Positions 24,201-35,760 of a stretch of 64,000 nt of DNA are shown here, piece by piece (within the stretch, counting starts at the first letter, position 1; each line of letters begins with the position of its first letter). The stretch comes from Suillus spraguei. Taxonomy: Eukaryota; Basidiomycota; Agaricomycetes; Boletales; Suillaceae. The notes under the pieces were generated by a model that ran no database searches, had not been told where the DNA came from, and saw only the letters and a list, made by a program, of their open reading frames with translations. The stretch lies in assembly GCA_016800925.1 (NCBI GenBank), contig JABCPU010000257.1, positions 32,061 through 96,060 of the forward strand, given 5' to 3'. Made by a program: the position numbers and the translations under genes.

Positions 24201-27200
24201 CCTTGCGGACCCGCATTTGGGCTTCCTTACGTGCGCAGACGCTTTACCGCACAGTCTCCGGTATGATGAACTATGCCAAGGCGATCAAATTGCTCTACCG
24301 CGTGGAAAACCCCGAAGTCGTGCAGCAGTTCGGCGGTAACACGGACAAACTAGAACGTGAGCTTGAACGTATGGCCCGGCGCAAGTTCAAGTTTGTCGTT
24401 TCGATGCAGCGGTACTCCAAATTCAACAAGGAGGAGCACGAGAACGCTGAGTTCTTGCTACGTGCATACCCAGATCTTCAGATTGCGTATCTGGATGAGG
24501 AACCACCGCGCAAGGAAGGTGGCGAATCGCGGTTGTTTTCTGCACTTATCGATGGTCACTCTGAATTCATTCCTGAGAGTGGCCGTCGTCGCCCCAACTT
24601 CCGCATTGAGCTCCCCGGTAATCCCATTTTGGGTGACGGCAAGTCGGACAACCAGAATCACGCGATCGTCTTCTATCGTGGCGAATACCTGCAACTCATT
24701 GATGCTAACCAGGATAATTATCTGGAAGAGTGTCTTAAGATTCGCAATATCTTGGGCGAGTTCGAGGAGTACTCGGTGTCAACTCAGAGCCCGTACGCAC
24801 AATATGGTCACAAAGAGTTTAAGAAAAGCCCTGTGGCTATCGTCGGCGCTCGCGAGTACATCTTCTCGGAGAACATCGGTATTCTTGGTGATCTTGCCGC
24901 CGGAAAGGAACAGACGTTCGGTACGCTGTCTGCTCGTGCTTGGGCTTGGATCGGTGGAAAGCTTCACTATGGTCATCCTGATTTCCTGAACGCGCTCTAC
25001 ATGAACACTCGTGGTGGCGTATCGAAGGCACAGAAGGGTTTACACCTTAACGAGGACATCTACGCTGGCATGAATGCATTTGGTCGTGGTGGTCGTATCA
25101 AGCACACCGAGTACTACCAATGCGGTAAAGGTCGTGACCTTGGATTCGGTACCATCCTCAATTTCCAGACGAAGATTGGCACTGGTATGGGAGAGCAGAT
25201 GCTCAGTCGGGAGTACTATTACCTGGGCACGCAACTGCCTATCGACCGTTTCCTCACGTTCTACTACGGCCACCCTGGTTTCCACATCAATAACATGTTG
25301 GTCATCTTGGCCGTCCAGTGCTTCATTGTGACAAGTATGTCTTCTCTTGCACTACGTGCGAGTTGTAATTGATTGTGTATGTAGTGGTGTTCTTGGGGAC
25401 GTTGAACTCGTCGATCTCGGTTTGTCAGTATTCTTCCTCTGGCACTGTTCTGCCTGGCATGGATGGTTGCTACAACTTGACACCCGTATTCGACTGGATT
25501 CACCGTTGCATCATCAGTATCTTCTTGGTGTTCATGATTGCCTTCTTGCCGCTGTTCATTCAGGGTATGCATGATTTGCTTGTCTGTTATGGGATATGGT
25601 TTTGACACTTTTACAGAACTGGTGGAACGTGGAACGGGTCGTGCGATTATTCGTCTTGGAAAGCAGTTCATGTCCCTCTCCCCTGTCTTTGAGGTATTCT
25701 CTACTCAAATCTACACACACTCCATCATCAGCAATTTGACCTTTGGTGGTGCCCGATATATTGCGACAGGACGTGGGTTCGCAACTACCCGTATCTCGTT
25801 CAGCATTCTCTTCTCTCGTTTCGCCGGACCGAGCATTTACCTAGGCATGAGAACTTTGATCAGTCTTCTCTATGTCACCATGGCACTTTGGACGCCTTAC
25901 ATAATTTACTTCTGGTTCTCAATTCTTGCCCTTTGCGTTGCTCCTTTCTTGTTCAACCCACATCAGTTCGCATTCGCGGACTTTGTGATCGACTATCGGT
26001 CAGTCACTTCCTCTGTTTTGTTTGCCTACTTTGCTGATGAATGCGTTGTAGGGAATTCTTGAGATGGATGTCTCGTGGAAATTCGCGCTCGCATAACAAC
26101 TCTTGGATTGGTTACTGTCGTCTGTCGCGGACTATGATTACGGGATACAAAAAGAAGAAACTCGGTCTCCCTTCAGACAAAATGTCGGGTGATGTTCCAC
26201 GCGCCGGTTGGAGAGCGGTCATGTTTTCCGAGGTTGTATTCCCTATCGTGATGGCGGTCCTGTTCACCATTGCGTATATTTTCGTCAAGTCCTTCCCCGA
26301 TTCGACTGGCAAAATTCCGCCAAACCCGCTAATCCGAATTGCGATCATTTCCCTCGGTCCGATCGTATGGAACGCTGCAGTCCTCCTTGTGCAGTTCATC
26401 ATCTCCATCTTCCTTGGTCCAATGATGGACCCTACGTTCCCGAAATTCGGATCTGTCATGGCAACTACCGCTCATTTCTTTGGCGTCGTCGGTATGCTAT
26501 CCTTCTTTGAATTCTTGGTGAGTGCATGCAGCATGTCTACCACCTAGCAGTTCTGACACAGTCTGGTTTGCATTGAAGTGGTTCCTTGAGGCGTGGAATG
26601 CATCACACGCAGTCCTTGGCATTATCGCCGTCATTGCTATCCAGCGTGCGGTTCACAAGGTTCTCATCGCTGTGTTCCTGTCGCGTGAGTTCAAGCACGA
26701 CGAGACGAACCGTGCGTGGTGGACTGGACGTTGGTATGGACGTGGCCTTGGCTCCCACGTCATGTCACAGCCCGCCCGTGAATTCATTGTCAAGATCATT
26801 GAGCTGTCGCTATGGAGCTCTGACCTTCTCATTGGTCATTTCCTATTGTTCATGTTGACCCCACCCATTCTTTTCCCGTACGCGGATCGCTTGCATGCGA
26901 TGCTGCTGTGTAAGTTGTCTACTGCAACACTTTTTCGGGCATTTACTGATATTACCCCAGTCTGGTTACGGCCCTCAAAGCAAATTCGCGCTCCCCTCTA
27001 TTCTCTGAAGCAGAAAAAGAAACGTCGCTGGATAGTAAGTGATTTGAAATTTGGCAGGGGAGCAAAGAATGCTCATACATGACTCCAGATCATCAAATAC
27101 GGCATTGTTTACGTGATCGTCATAGTCATATTTACAGCGCTCCTTGTGCTTCGTAAGTCGTTATTGCAACTTTTCTGTTTCTTGTTTATTGACAATCTCC

Positions 27201-27260
27201 CCAGCTGCCGTCTTCCGCAACAGAATTCAATTCAACTGCACCCTATGCAATAATCTGTAA
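21271..27260 (+). CDS. FKS1: 1,3-beta-glucan synthase catalytic subunit
   Basis: Plasma-membrane enzyme that polymerises UDP-glucose into the main cell-wall glucan, normally controlled by Rho1. 1,783 residues in 13 exons: 21,271-21,481, 21,538-21,803, 21,854-22,468, 22,523-23,533, 23,586-23,900, 23,954-25,334, 25,385-25,564, 25,617-25,998, 26,052-26,517, 26,579-26,909, 26,961-27,034, 27,089-27,152 and 27,205-27,260. All junctions keep frame. The N-terminus is acidic and tyrosine-rich. The FKS1 domain 1 follows ([18 protein letters not shown]), then about six membrane helices, the large cytoplasmic GT48 domain ([33 protein letters not shown]) and more helices. The echinocandin hot-spot regions correspond to [10 protein letters not shown] (about residue 592) and DWIHRCI (about 1,302). 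Length equals the family's. I chose the 26,578/26,579 acceptor because it gives FFEFLWFLEAW as in homologues; the earlier AG gives a stop. Confidence 0.98.
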
Positions 27261-28560
27261 TGAATTCATCTCACATCTATATCATTCGCATTCTATAGAT
27301 TATCCACCATTACTTGTAGTATTTTCTGGTCCTGTCGCGCGCTGGACATTTACACGAACACTTGCCGATATGTCTAGTTTTGACGATGTCAACCCACCTC
27401 GTATTACATGGACACTATTGGTGTAATGTACTATGGATACGAACTTCTACGAACTTTGATAAATAAACATATTTGGGTTACACATTACGAAGCACCTTTG
27501 GCAATATTGATTCGGAGATCTAGAGACTAGAGACCGTTGGAAACCCACCAGTTGGCGTCGCTAAGAGCGCGCTGCCCGGCAGCTCCTCCGCGAGAACATC
27601 GGCCATTTCAGAGATGCTCTCAGACATTTCGTCCCGACAGTTTATCTTTGCAGATTTGAAGGCCTGGTCTGTCATAAATACGACGCGACAGCTATATATA
27701 GCATCCGTGCGATTAGCTTCACTCGTTCAAACTTGAAGCTTGAGCTTGAAATTTGAAAGGATTTGACGTGCCAACACCACACACAGCACACACCACCAAT
27801 AGCATTGATGGAGGTTACAGCAGTTAGCATGTGTAGGGTGCGACTGGTACATTATTAGCTTGAATATACAGCATGGCTGAGTGTCGTTGACACTAGTTTT
27901 CAAATTTACAAGCGCTTAGCCATCGGATGCATTTATGTTCATGCTGTATGTACACATGCCAATGGCACCTGCCATCCTGTATACACACACCTTCCGAGAC
28001 CTGTGTCCTAGAAGAGGATACAGGAAAACGTCTGATGCGGCAGCAGGCTGTGGTGGCAGTTTTAAGTTTCATATTAATGGAATGTCAACTATTCGTCTTG
28101 GCCCATGATGCTGTATGGGCACATACTGATGGCGGCCCATCCTGTAAAACGTTACACAGCTTGCCGGTTTGCTCCGTTTTGACGCTTTGCAGTTCTACTG
28201 TATATAACGAAATACGGGATCCATTTTTCATTCCCCCCAAGCATGACGTGACTGCGCTTGTCAACACACTCAACTTACAATGGGTCATCGTTGTTTGCTT
28301 CCGTGCCAGTGGGAGTTTGTCGTCGTCGTCTGACGGAACGAGTGAGTTTTTCGAGTCTCCATAGCTGGTTCAGCCTTGAGTATTTGTCTACACTACCTGC
28401 TGGCTTACTCTCTGAGACTTACCAGACTGGCCATGGTGACTTTTATGATGATGGGATTGGTTCCTTTCCTGTGCCATCGCACGAGGCGACCTTGCTGTAC
28501 TATGTTCATATTTACCGCCTGGCTAGTTGTTAGCCAGTGATATGCATATTTAATCAGCGT
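27261..28560. other. FKS1 3' region and left edge of the repeat island
   Basis: Contains the FKS1 3' untranslated region, then AT-rich sequence. Frames of up to 145 codons occur (27,927-28,364), but they carry no motif I recognise. Similarity to the zinc-finger module begins near 28,530. Confidence 0.4.
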
Positions 28561-28759
28561 TCGTAAACGTGGGCCATGTACACTACTCAGTGCTCATACT
28601 TTCCTGTGCATTCAAGCTTTGTTCTTTGTCACATTTATCGACATACTAATGCCAAACAGGAACGTTACCTCAGGTCTCATACCAACCGCCAATCCTGCTA
28701 TGCATGAAGATATTTCGTCGCAGTGTGTATACAGTTTGATTAGATTCATCAGATCTGAT

Positions 28760-29980
28760 GATTTTTAGAGAACTTCCTTGCATCACACGCGTGGCTGTAT
28801 ATCTTCCCTCTAACATTTATCAGCAGCTTGCGGTGGAAGGAGGGGGACCAGCTAATCTAATGTAAGTTTCCTTTCTCAAGCTCGATGTCGTCCTGACTCT
28901 TAGTATTTTGTACAGGAATGCGTTACTGCTGTCTTCGGTGGATGTACAGGTCAACAACGGCACTACGGGTATGCATTATCACGCGCGCATAAGGTGTGCA
29001 TCCCGATATCATAGGTTGTTGGTCTATCTGACAGTAGCACTAGTCAGATACTACCTGCACAGAATCCTTTCTCCTACGCTATCTTGAATGATCGCTCAAG
29101 GTAATTCAGTCTGCATATCGTTCACCTCATCACTCATTAATATGGATTCTATAGTCTCCAGGACGCAGGAGTAATCTCACAACTCTACGAAGATACGTAC
29201 CCATATTATCAAGTGCCCAATCCCATGCACTGGGAGCATGTAGCAACAACCCCTGATACAGGCTCTTCTGGCTTCGGATCTGCACTCGGTGACCTCAACA
29301 GCCAAGCTGCTCTTCAAGTTCACCACCCTGTGTCATCTCTGGAGCTGTCTTCTACTATGCAGCCCATTCTTCCTTCGACATCATCTAGTACTGCCACCCT
29401 TCCTTTCAATGCCCAGCCTTTTCTTGATGGACCTAATGTGCCCTTCGAAGACGGCGAAGTCTCTCACAATTCGGAGCACGAAGTCCAATCACCCCATGGG
29501 CATCAAATCCAGCAGCCTGGGCGCCCTCGGGCCTACGTGGTCGATGGTCTTCTCGTCGACGAAGAAGATCTCGTCCATGGGAACAGCAACAATGGCTTTA
29601 TACACGTACATGCATGCAATCGCGAGGACTCTCTTTGCGGTCTCTGGGTTAAAGCGGACAGGCGCTCCATCATACGTCACGGACAGCGGCGGCACGGGGA
29701 CGCTCGAGGTGGCGGTGACAGGTTAACTACTTGCACTTGGTTAGGTTGTGACAGGCAGATGCGAGCGAGCGATGTACCACGACATGCCCTGAGTGCTCAT
29801 TTCGGCGTAACATGGATTTGCAGAGACGCAGGATGCTCAAAGGTTTTCAGTCGTCACGATTCCTTCAAGGCCCACGCTAAAAAACGCGGCTGTCTTGGGG
29901 CAGGTCTCGGGGCAATCATGAGGTACGACGACGATACTCGTCTCATTGATATACACGATGTTTCGAGATCTTCCGGCTGA
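28760..29980 (+). CDS. Z-A: C2H2-like zinc-finger protein, repeat-island family
   Basis: Copy A of a gene family seen at three loci here. The exons read ...RELPCITRVAVYLPSNIYQQ to 28,861, then from 28,916 (intron 28,862-28,915), 29,015-29,100 and 29,155-29,980. The phase between the second and third exons, and the true start, are unresolved. The middle is Ser/Thr/Pro-rich. The last about 120 residues hold three finger-like units: CNREDSLCGLWV...HGQRRH, CTWLGCDRQM...HALSAH, and CRDAGCSKVFSRHDSFKAH. This is the arrangement of a putative DNA-binding protein. The sequence shared with the other copies continues past the stop to 30,143, where element W interrupts it. Confidence 0.6.
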
Positions 29981-30266
29981 GTGGGTTATTTGTTTGTTTA
30001 CCCCCGGCGGTTGTTGACCTAACTTATGTTTTTATCAAAAGGACAGCGGGGTATCTCTTGGACCTTGAGTCATTATTCAATAAAGTGACATTAACACTTT
30101 TGCTCGTTCATCTTTACGTTAGCATTTACTTCTATCGCAACCATATGGTGGACGATAGGTTACGGTTCGATTTACCGATTTGCCGCGACGTATTTTGAAG
30201 TCCGATCAATGTTTGTTCTGGTCTTGAACTATTTGTTGGTAGACCTCAAGTTGAATATAATCACAA

Positions 30267-30745
30267 GTGCGGTTACTTACTACTATCGGTAATGGTCGGA
30301 CCGACCCTGGAGCTCCGTGTCTTGAGTTGCATAGTGATGAATTCCGGCACGGCCTCAAAGGTTCGTGCATAAGACATAAGTATCTTAGACGCGGGTCACA
30401 CGGTATACAATCTCGCTGTCAGTTCAGTTACGTTGGCAAAGGGAAGGAGCGTGAGCACGTTATTAACCAATGCACTTGTCCCACAGACAAAGAATTGTGA
30501 AGCTCAGAGCCTGCAGGCCTTGCGATTTGACCGAGAACCTATCAATGTACGAACCCCTTGAAGCTGCTCAGGAATACACGAAGAAACAACAACCAACGGA
30601 GGCTGAGTTTGAAGTTTGCGAGTCAGTTCATATATATCCAAGGCAGTGTAACGCCAAGGAAGCTTCACTGGCTACGCGATCTACTGCAATCAAGGTAGTG
30701 AGAGGACTCAGAGGAGGGGGTTTACGCAGAGCACAATATAATTAG
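30267..30745 (+). other. Module N of element W, open frames of unknown meaning
   Basis: Two overlapping frames (30,267-30,500 and 30,470-30,745). Their counterparts in the right copy (50,703-50,933 and 50,476-50,727, minus strand) keep much of the same amino-acid sequence (HKYLRRGS, GIQSRCQFSYVGKGK). The similarity may simply follow from recent duplication. No family was recognised. Confidence 0.35.
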
Positions 30746-30859
30746 TGTTTCGAACGTGTCCGAAGGCACGACTCACCATGGAGTAAATATCAATGTTGCA
30801 TCAACAATTTGCACAGGGCTAAGACCAGTCAAGATGGACCTCTAAGGAAACCATCCATG

Positions 30860-31015
30860 AGTGGATTGTCAAGGTGTGTTCCGATTAAAAAATGCTGTCA
30901 TCAGCAGGTTTTGAACCTACACAGGAAGGAGAAACAGATTTTGATTCTGTTGTCGTAACCATCAGGCTAAGACTAGTTACAATGAACTGCCAAAGAAACC
31001 ATCACAGGTGAATAT
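30860..31015 (-). repeat. tRNA-Leu-like unit 5 of the left array
   Basis: In minus-strand reading it has an anticodon arm with loop ATCAAAA (CAA anticodon), a T-arm near-match and a T-run end, as in the rest of the array at 32,400-32,950. It is cut off from units 1-4 by the Harbinger insertion. Confidence 0.7.
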
Positions 31016-31154
31016 TAAGGCCCCGCTCGGCAACTGAGTCGGGTTTGTTTTCGCTGGTCAGGTTCAATTGATGCGAAGGAAAATTAGACTGCCGAACCAG
31101 GCCCCTGTTTCTTTTTATAGTAGAGTGCTGTACTTATGTTAATCAACGCTCGCC

Positions 31155-31560
31155 TTGCAGGCTCTAAAGCCAAGAAAAAAAGGGCAGCTGCTGTCATTGC
31201 TCTCGCACTTGCTGCTGCTTCACTTACCCAATACCAATTCTCCATCCACTACAACAAAATGCCAAAAAAACACCTTGAAGCTCACTGGCCAACAATGGTT
31301 GAATGAGCTTCTTGTTGGCCACCCCCAACGCTTTTATGATGCAATGGGAATGAACAAACATGTATTTCAAGCCCTTCTCCATGAGCTGATCAAGCATGGC
31401 CTTCATGACACAAGATACGTTTCGGCAGATGAACAGCTTGCAATATTTCTATACCTTGCTGTAACTGGCTTACCCCAGGAACGGTTTCAGCACAGTCCCA
31501 GTACTCTCACAAGGTGCTCCATCATATCAATTATTCATTAGTTTACCTTGGAGGTGATAT
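31155..31560 (+). pseudogene. Harbinger transposase N-terminal fragment
   Basis: The frame contains LTGQQWLNELLVGHPQRFYD, then NKHVFQALLHELIKHGL and DEQLAIFLYLAVTGLPQERF, the N-terminal region of fungal Harbinger-type transposases (helical domain before the DDE nuclease). After about 31,512 the similarity (HHINYSLVYLGGDIS) goes on in another frame and then stops. The nuclease domain is deleted. Confidence 0.8.
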
Positions 31561-31659
31561 CTCATTGGCAGAGCGGAGTCAGGTTTCTGAGCCAGGGATT
31601 CCATTGCCAAAGCCATGTGGGATAGTTATCAATATATTTTGAATGCACGTAATGTATTC

Positions 31660-32180
31660 TAGACTACAATGTCTGGAGCTCGGCCAGTGACCTCACAAAG
31701 ATCTGACGAGAATGTACTTGCCTCGAGATATTTCTCCCAGACATCTGGAGGGGCAATTACGATCTTCAAAGTATTTTCCCAGCCAAACCCAGACTGTTCC
31801 CTGAGTTTTTTGACGACGGCGAAGTCCTTTTTAAGCTGAGAGCATTGTCAGAATGTGTTTTGAATAAAATACAAGACATACCTTTCTCCAATGGTCATGG
31901 CACGAGCCAGATGTCTTTGCAACCCCTCCACTCGTCTTCTCACTCCCTTGGAGTGCTTCTGCACAAGCAACAAATGACTTCGGTTTGAATCCCGAGTCAG
32001 ATTGATGACCCTCCTCCCGTTCCTTGAGAAGTGTTGCAATCAATACAGCTCATCATTGGACTTCCAAACAGTCTTTGTGCTTGCACTTGGCACCTTCAAT
32101 TTGGTCTTCGGGACTTTGGGAGTAAGAGATTCGGCAAGTAGACCAGTGTTTTCCTTGTCATTTTCCATAGTAGGTGTCAT
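31660..32180 (-). pseudogene. Harbinger second protein, Myb/SANT-like
   Basis: A start at 32,180 (MTPTMENDKEN) leads into a basic linker and a trihelix-like domain (SGFKPKSFVACAEALQ, then LKKDFAVVKKLREQSGFGW after an intron with GTATGT...CTCAG ends). Harbinger elements encode such a DNA-binding partner for the transposase. The frame is broken once near 32,040 (KSNDEL to LIATLLKERE), so this copy is probably inactive. Confidence 0.7.
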
Positions 32181-32399
32181 CAGAAAGAGAGGGACGAGTT
32201 CATAAATTAGACAGAGGCTACAGATAAGTACAAGCGGATACACAATCTAACCATCAAAATCAAACTTTTTTGTCGAGCACATGCGCTGGTCAGGTTAAAT
32301 TGACGTTTTGATGGGAACACCTGCTTGGTTCGATCGGTCGTGATTTTGGCGTGTAACCAGCGAAAAACAAACCCGACTCAGTTGCCGAGCGGGGCCTAA

Positions 32400-32950
32400 G
32401 GTGTGTTCCGATAGAACAAACCTTGTCGTCGGCAGGTTTCGAACCTGCACAGGGCAAGAGAAACAGATTTTGATTCTGTCGTGGCAACCACCAGGCTAAC
32501 ACCAGCTACAGTGAACTTGCAAAGAAACCGTCCACGAGTGAACATTAAAGCGTGTTCTGATAGAAAAAACCTCGTCATCGGCAGGTTTTGAACCCGTACA
32601 GCTCAAGATAAACAGATATTCTGTTGTGGCAAGCGCCTAGCTAAGACCAGTTCCGATGAACTTCTAAAGAAACCATCCATGAGTGAATGTCAAGGTGTGT
32701 TTCAATAGAAAAAAACCTTGTCATCGGCAGGTTTCGAACCTGCACAGTCCAAGAGAAACAGATTTTGATTCTGTTGTGGCAACCACCTGACTAAGACCAG
32801 TTGCGGTGAACTTCTGAAGAAACCGTCCATGAATGAATGTCAAAGTGCGTTCTGATAGAAAAAAACTAGGTTTCGAACCTGCGTAGTCCAAGACAAACAG
32901 ATTTTGATTCTGTTGTGGTAACTACACTAGCCAGGCTAAAGTCCTTAACT
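32400..32950 (-). repeat. Tandem tRNA-Leu(CAA)-like units 1-4 of the left array
   Basis: Four units of about 140-150 bp. Each, read on the minus strand, has a degenerate A box (TAGCCTGGTGG type), an anticodon arm ACAGA-ATCAAAA-TCTGT with a CAA anticodon, a short variable region, and a T-arm with B box GGTTCGAAACC (best copies). A run of T follows, fit for RNA polymerase III termination, and then a constant tail (CATTCACTCATGGATGGTTT). The acceptor-stem halves do not pair, so these are tRNA-derived, SINE-like units and not working tRNA genes. They are collinear with units 1-4 of the right array. Confidence 0.75.
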
Positions 32951-33083
32951 CCCACTTGACGACTCATCCTAAGTTGAAAGCGTATGGGGCTGCCCGAAAA
33001 GATGACATGGACAGTAAATTTCGAGTCTGAACGTCTACGAGACAATAGAATTGCCCCGACGAGGGACGAAGACTAAGATAATT

Positions 33084-33816
33084 CTAATTCACCATCATTA
33101 GCAGCAAGTTCAATGTGATTGACATTACCACTAAGTATACAGGGAGTTTCTGGAAACACAGAAGGAAATGAGCAGATACTAGGAAACGAGGACAGTGAAA
33201 CACTGTCGCCACCTTGAAGGCCAGACATGGAGGATTGGAGACGGGAGTCTCATCTTCCCACAAAACGGTGGTCACGCAGCAATGCAGTTCATCCCAAACA
33301 TAACATCGAGACCTCACGCGACCTCGGACTCGACATCGGTAGTGAGAGCACGGCAATAAATCACTGAGGCCATGGGGATTTCAGCGAAACGCGAACTTGG
33401 GCCCAAATGGCTGAGCGAACGAGCAATCGAAGAAGACGAGAGAAGAATACCATTCAAGGACAAGAGCAACAGACGCAGGGAGACAATCGATTTGAATGAT
33501 GTCCCAGTGATAAAACACGATATAACCCGCTCCTTCATGGTAGCGGGAATAAATCTACATGACACATTAGCACAGGGTGTTCGGAAACTAATGCAAGCAC
33601 TTACCTTACTAGGAAGGTTCTGAGAAGTGGTAGCCTTGGAAGTAGAGCACGGTGGTCTGGCTTTCCATAAAGCAGCAGTCTTCGTAAGAATCTCTGCTCT
33701 CTTCTGCACCAAACGGGGGCAACAAGTACAAATACGGACAGAGTTTGCAAGCCGTCGTGATAATATTGATCGTCGTAATGAGACCATACATGATTGTCAT
33801 GCTGTCTCAAAGCCAT
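33084..33816 (-). other. Module R of element W, open frames
   Basis: Several overlapping frames (for example 33,314-33,787) are kept almost unchanged in the right copy (48,866-49,339) but contradict each other, so not all can be real. A possible 49-nt intron with GTAAGT and TGTAG ends lies near 33,560-33,610. I recognise no family. It may be a captured gene piece or untranslated element sequence. Confidence 0.35.
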
Positions 33817-34479
33817 ATGGGATGCGGGAGAAGGAGAAAAGACAGTGGGAATATACTTCAGGCTAGATAGACCGGTCGAAATGTCTGTTAAGAATTATAC
33901 CAACTGTCGATAGTAGGAATGCACGCAGGACCAGATTGTCAACTCCACGGTGACCCATTATGATTGAAAACAAAACGCAGCACGATGCAGTCATGCAGAA
34001 AAGAGGATAGCACGGAGAAATCTCGACGCATCGTTAATATAAATAACAGTAGGAATATCAGTGAAGGGTCCAATGACTTGATAACAACTAAAGGCACAGT
34101 CGACGATTAAGATCAACATACGCAGTGAGAAACACAACACCAACTACTGTCATAGCGGGAATGAAGCACTGCGCAGCCTGAGTGAGTCGCATATCCTGGA
34201 GGGTAAGGGCTGCTCAGTGAGCTCAGGGAAGGAATCCGAAGGATAGATTCATTCGCCATTAATGTTGTAATATTAATAGTAATGCTCGCCAGCAGCTACC
34301 TCAGTGAGCACGGGCGCAGAGTTGCCGCAGACTGCCGTAGAACGGATTTGTGATTCATGTGACAGGACCATCATACCAATAAAGTTCGGAACAAACATTG
34401 GTCGGACTTAAAAATAAGTTGCGGCATATCAGCAAATCGAACTGTAAACCTATTGTCCACCATAGAATATCAAGGTGTG

Positions 34480-35410
34480 TTCCAATAAAAAATCTCGTTT
34501 TGGCAGGTTTTGAGCCTGCACAGTCCAAGACACACAGATTTTGATTCTGTTGTTGCAACCACTTGGCTAAGGACAGTTACGGGCAACTTCTAAAGAAACC
34601 ATCCATGGTGAATATCAAGGTGTGTTCCGATAGAAAAAAACCTCGTCGTCGGCAGGTTTCGAACCTGTGTAGTCCAAGAGAAAGGCTACTTCCACTCGAC
34701 GAGACTTTCTAAATTGAAATTATGAGGCCCCTGATTGACACGGCCCAAGAAAGACCACATGGACAATAAAGTTCGAGTTTGAACGTCTACAAGACAATAA
34801 AACTGCCCCAACGAGGGACAAAGACTGAGATCATTATAATTCATCGCCAGTGGGTTCAATTTGATTGACATTACCACTACGTATATTACACGAAGTTTCT
34901 AGAAGCACAGAAGGAAATCAGTAGATATTAAAAAACGAGGACAATGAGACACTGTCACCACCTTGAATGCTAGACATAGAGGATTGGAGACGGGAGTCAC
35001 GTCTTCCCACAAAACGGTGGCCACGCAGGAATCCAGTTCATCCCAAACACGACATCGAGACCACACGCGACCTCGAACTCAACATCGGCAATGAGCGCAC
35101 GGCAACGAATCACTGATGCTATGGGAATTTGGGCGAAACGCGAACTTGGGCCCGAATGGCCGAGCGAACGAGCAATCGAAGAAGAGACGAGAGAAGAATG
35201 CGATTCAAGGTAGACACAGAAAGACGACCGATTTGAATGAGGTCCCCAGGGTGGTAAAACACGGTATAACCCACTCTCTTATGGTAGCTTACATGACACA
35301 TTAGAATGGTCGCATAGGGTGTTTGGAGGCCAATAGAAGCACTTACCTTACTAGGAAGGTTCTGAGAAGCGGAAGTCTTGGAAGTAGAGCACGGTGGTCT
35401 GGCTTTCTAT
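34480..35410 (-). repeat. Partial second copy of the array/module R boundary
   Basis: 34,480-35,408 repeats 32,700-33,672 in the same orientation: one and a half tRNA-like units followed by the start of module R (same ATGGGAATTT..GGCGAAACGCGAACTTGGGC stretches). It ends abruptly at GGCTTTCTATA and joins repeat X at 35,411. The similarity is lower than between the two full W copies, so it is an older truncated relative. Confidence 0.75.
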
Positions 35411-35760
35411 ATAATCGAGGTCCTGAACGTGGAAATGAAGCAAGAAGTTGCTGGCGGGACTCGAGAACTTGATTCCAAGAAGCGCTAGCAAGGAGAGCAC
35501 AATCGAATGAAAGTGCTAGACATCAGTGCGCTCTCCAAAGGAAGCTCTGACAGTTTCAAGTGTTAACGCGTCGAACTCATAGATTAATATCGTGGTAGCG
35601 TTGGAATAGCCATGCGACTCATACCTAAAATAATTGAATGAGGTTCCGATAGATTTGTCTAGAAGACAGGCGCGTACTATATGGCTCATATACTGACTGT
35701 TCCATTCCTCGGGCATCCTGTCTGTGTTTGGACATCCCACATGACTTCGTCGCCCACAAC
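35411..35760 (-). repeat. Repeat X, fragment
   Basis: Matches 40,210-40,460 and 43,570-43,860 in the same orientation (for example CCTGAACGTGGAAATGAAGC and CAGGCGCGTACTATATG). It is truncated at 35,411 by the module R fragment. Confidence 0.75.

Larger units (their letters stand above)
31019..32396. mobile_element. PIF/Harbinger DNA transposon, internally deleted
   Basis: Ends are inverted repeats of about 39 bp beginning GGCCCCGCTCGGCAACTGAG, with one extra T in the right arm. It is flanked by TAA (31,016-31,018 and 32,397-32,399), the 3-bp target duplication typical of PIF/Harbinger. It carries the N-terminal part of a transposase on the plus strand and a Myb/SANT-like second frame on the minus strand, which is the usual two-gene plan. 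The catalytic DDE region is missing. The right W copy shows the unoccupied site near 50,203 (GTGAATATCAAGG on the minus strand), proving that insertion followed the duplication of W. Confidence 0.9.
30144..34464 (-). mobile_element. Element W, left copy (about 2.9 kb plus a nested insertion)
   Basis: Bounded by inverted repeats of about 80 bp. The left end begins TATGGTGGACGATAGGTTAC and the right end is its imperfect complement (...CTATTGTCCACCATA). Contents from left to right: module N (30,230-30,850), the tRNA-Leu-like array, and module R (about 32,950-34,380). The copy at 48,184-51,054 has the same order in reverse orientation, with many substitutions and a few small indels. No transposase is recognisable, so it is probably a non-autonomous DNA transposon mobilised in trans. 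The left copy is enlarged by a Harbinger element (31,019-32,396). Confidence 0.75.

Noticed and set aside
27927..28364. 145-codon frame downstream of FKS1
   Set aside because: No motif, odd composition, and no supporting second exon; probably chance.
33314..33787. 157-codon frame in module R as a real gene (copy at 48,866-49,339)
   Set aside because: Several contradictory frames are equally conserved between the two young copies, so conservation says nothing about coding.
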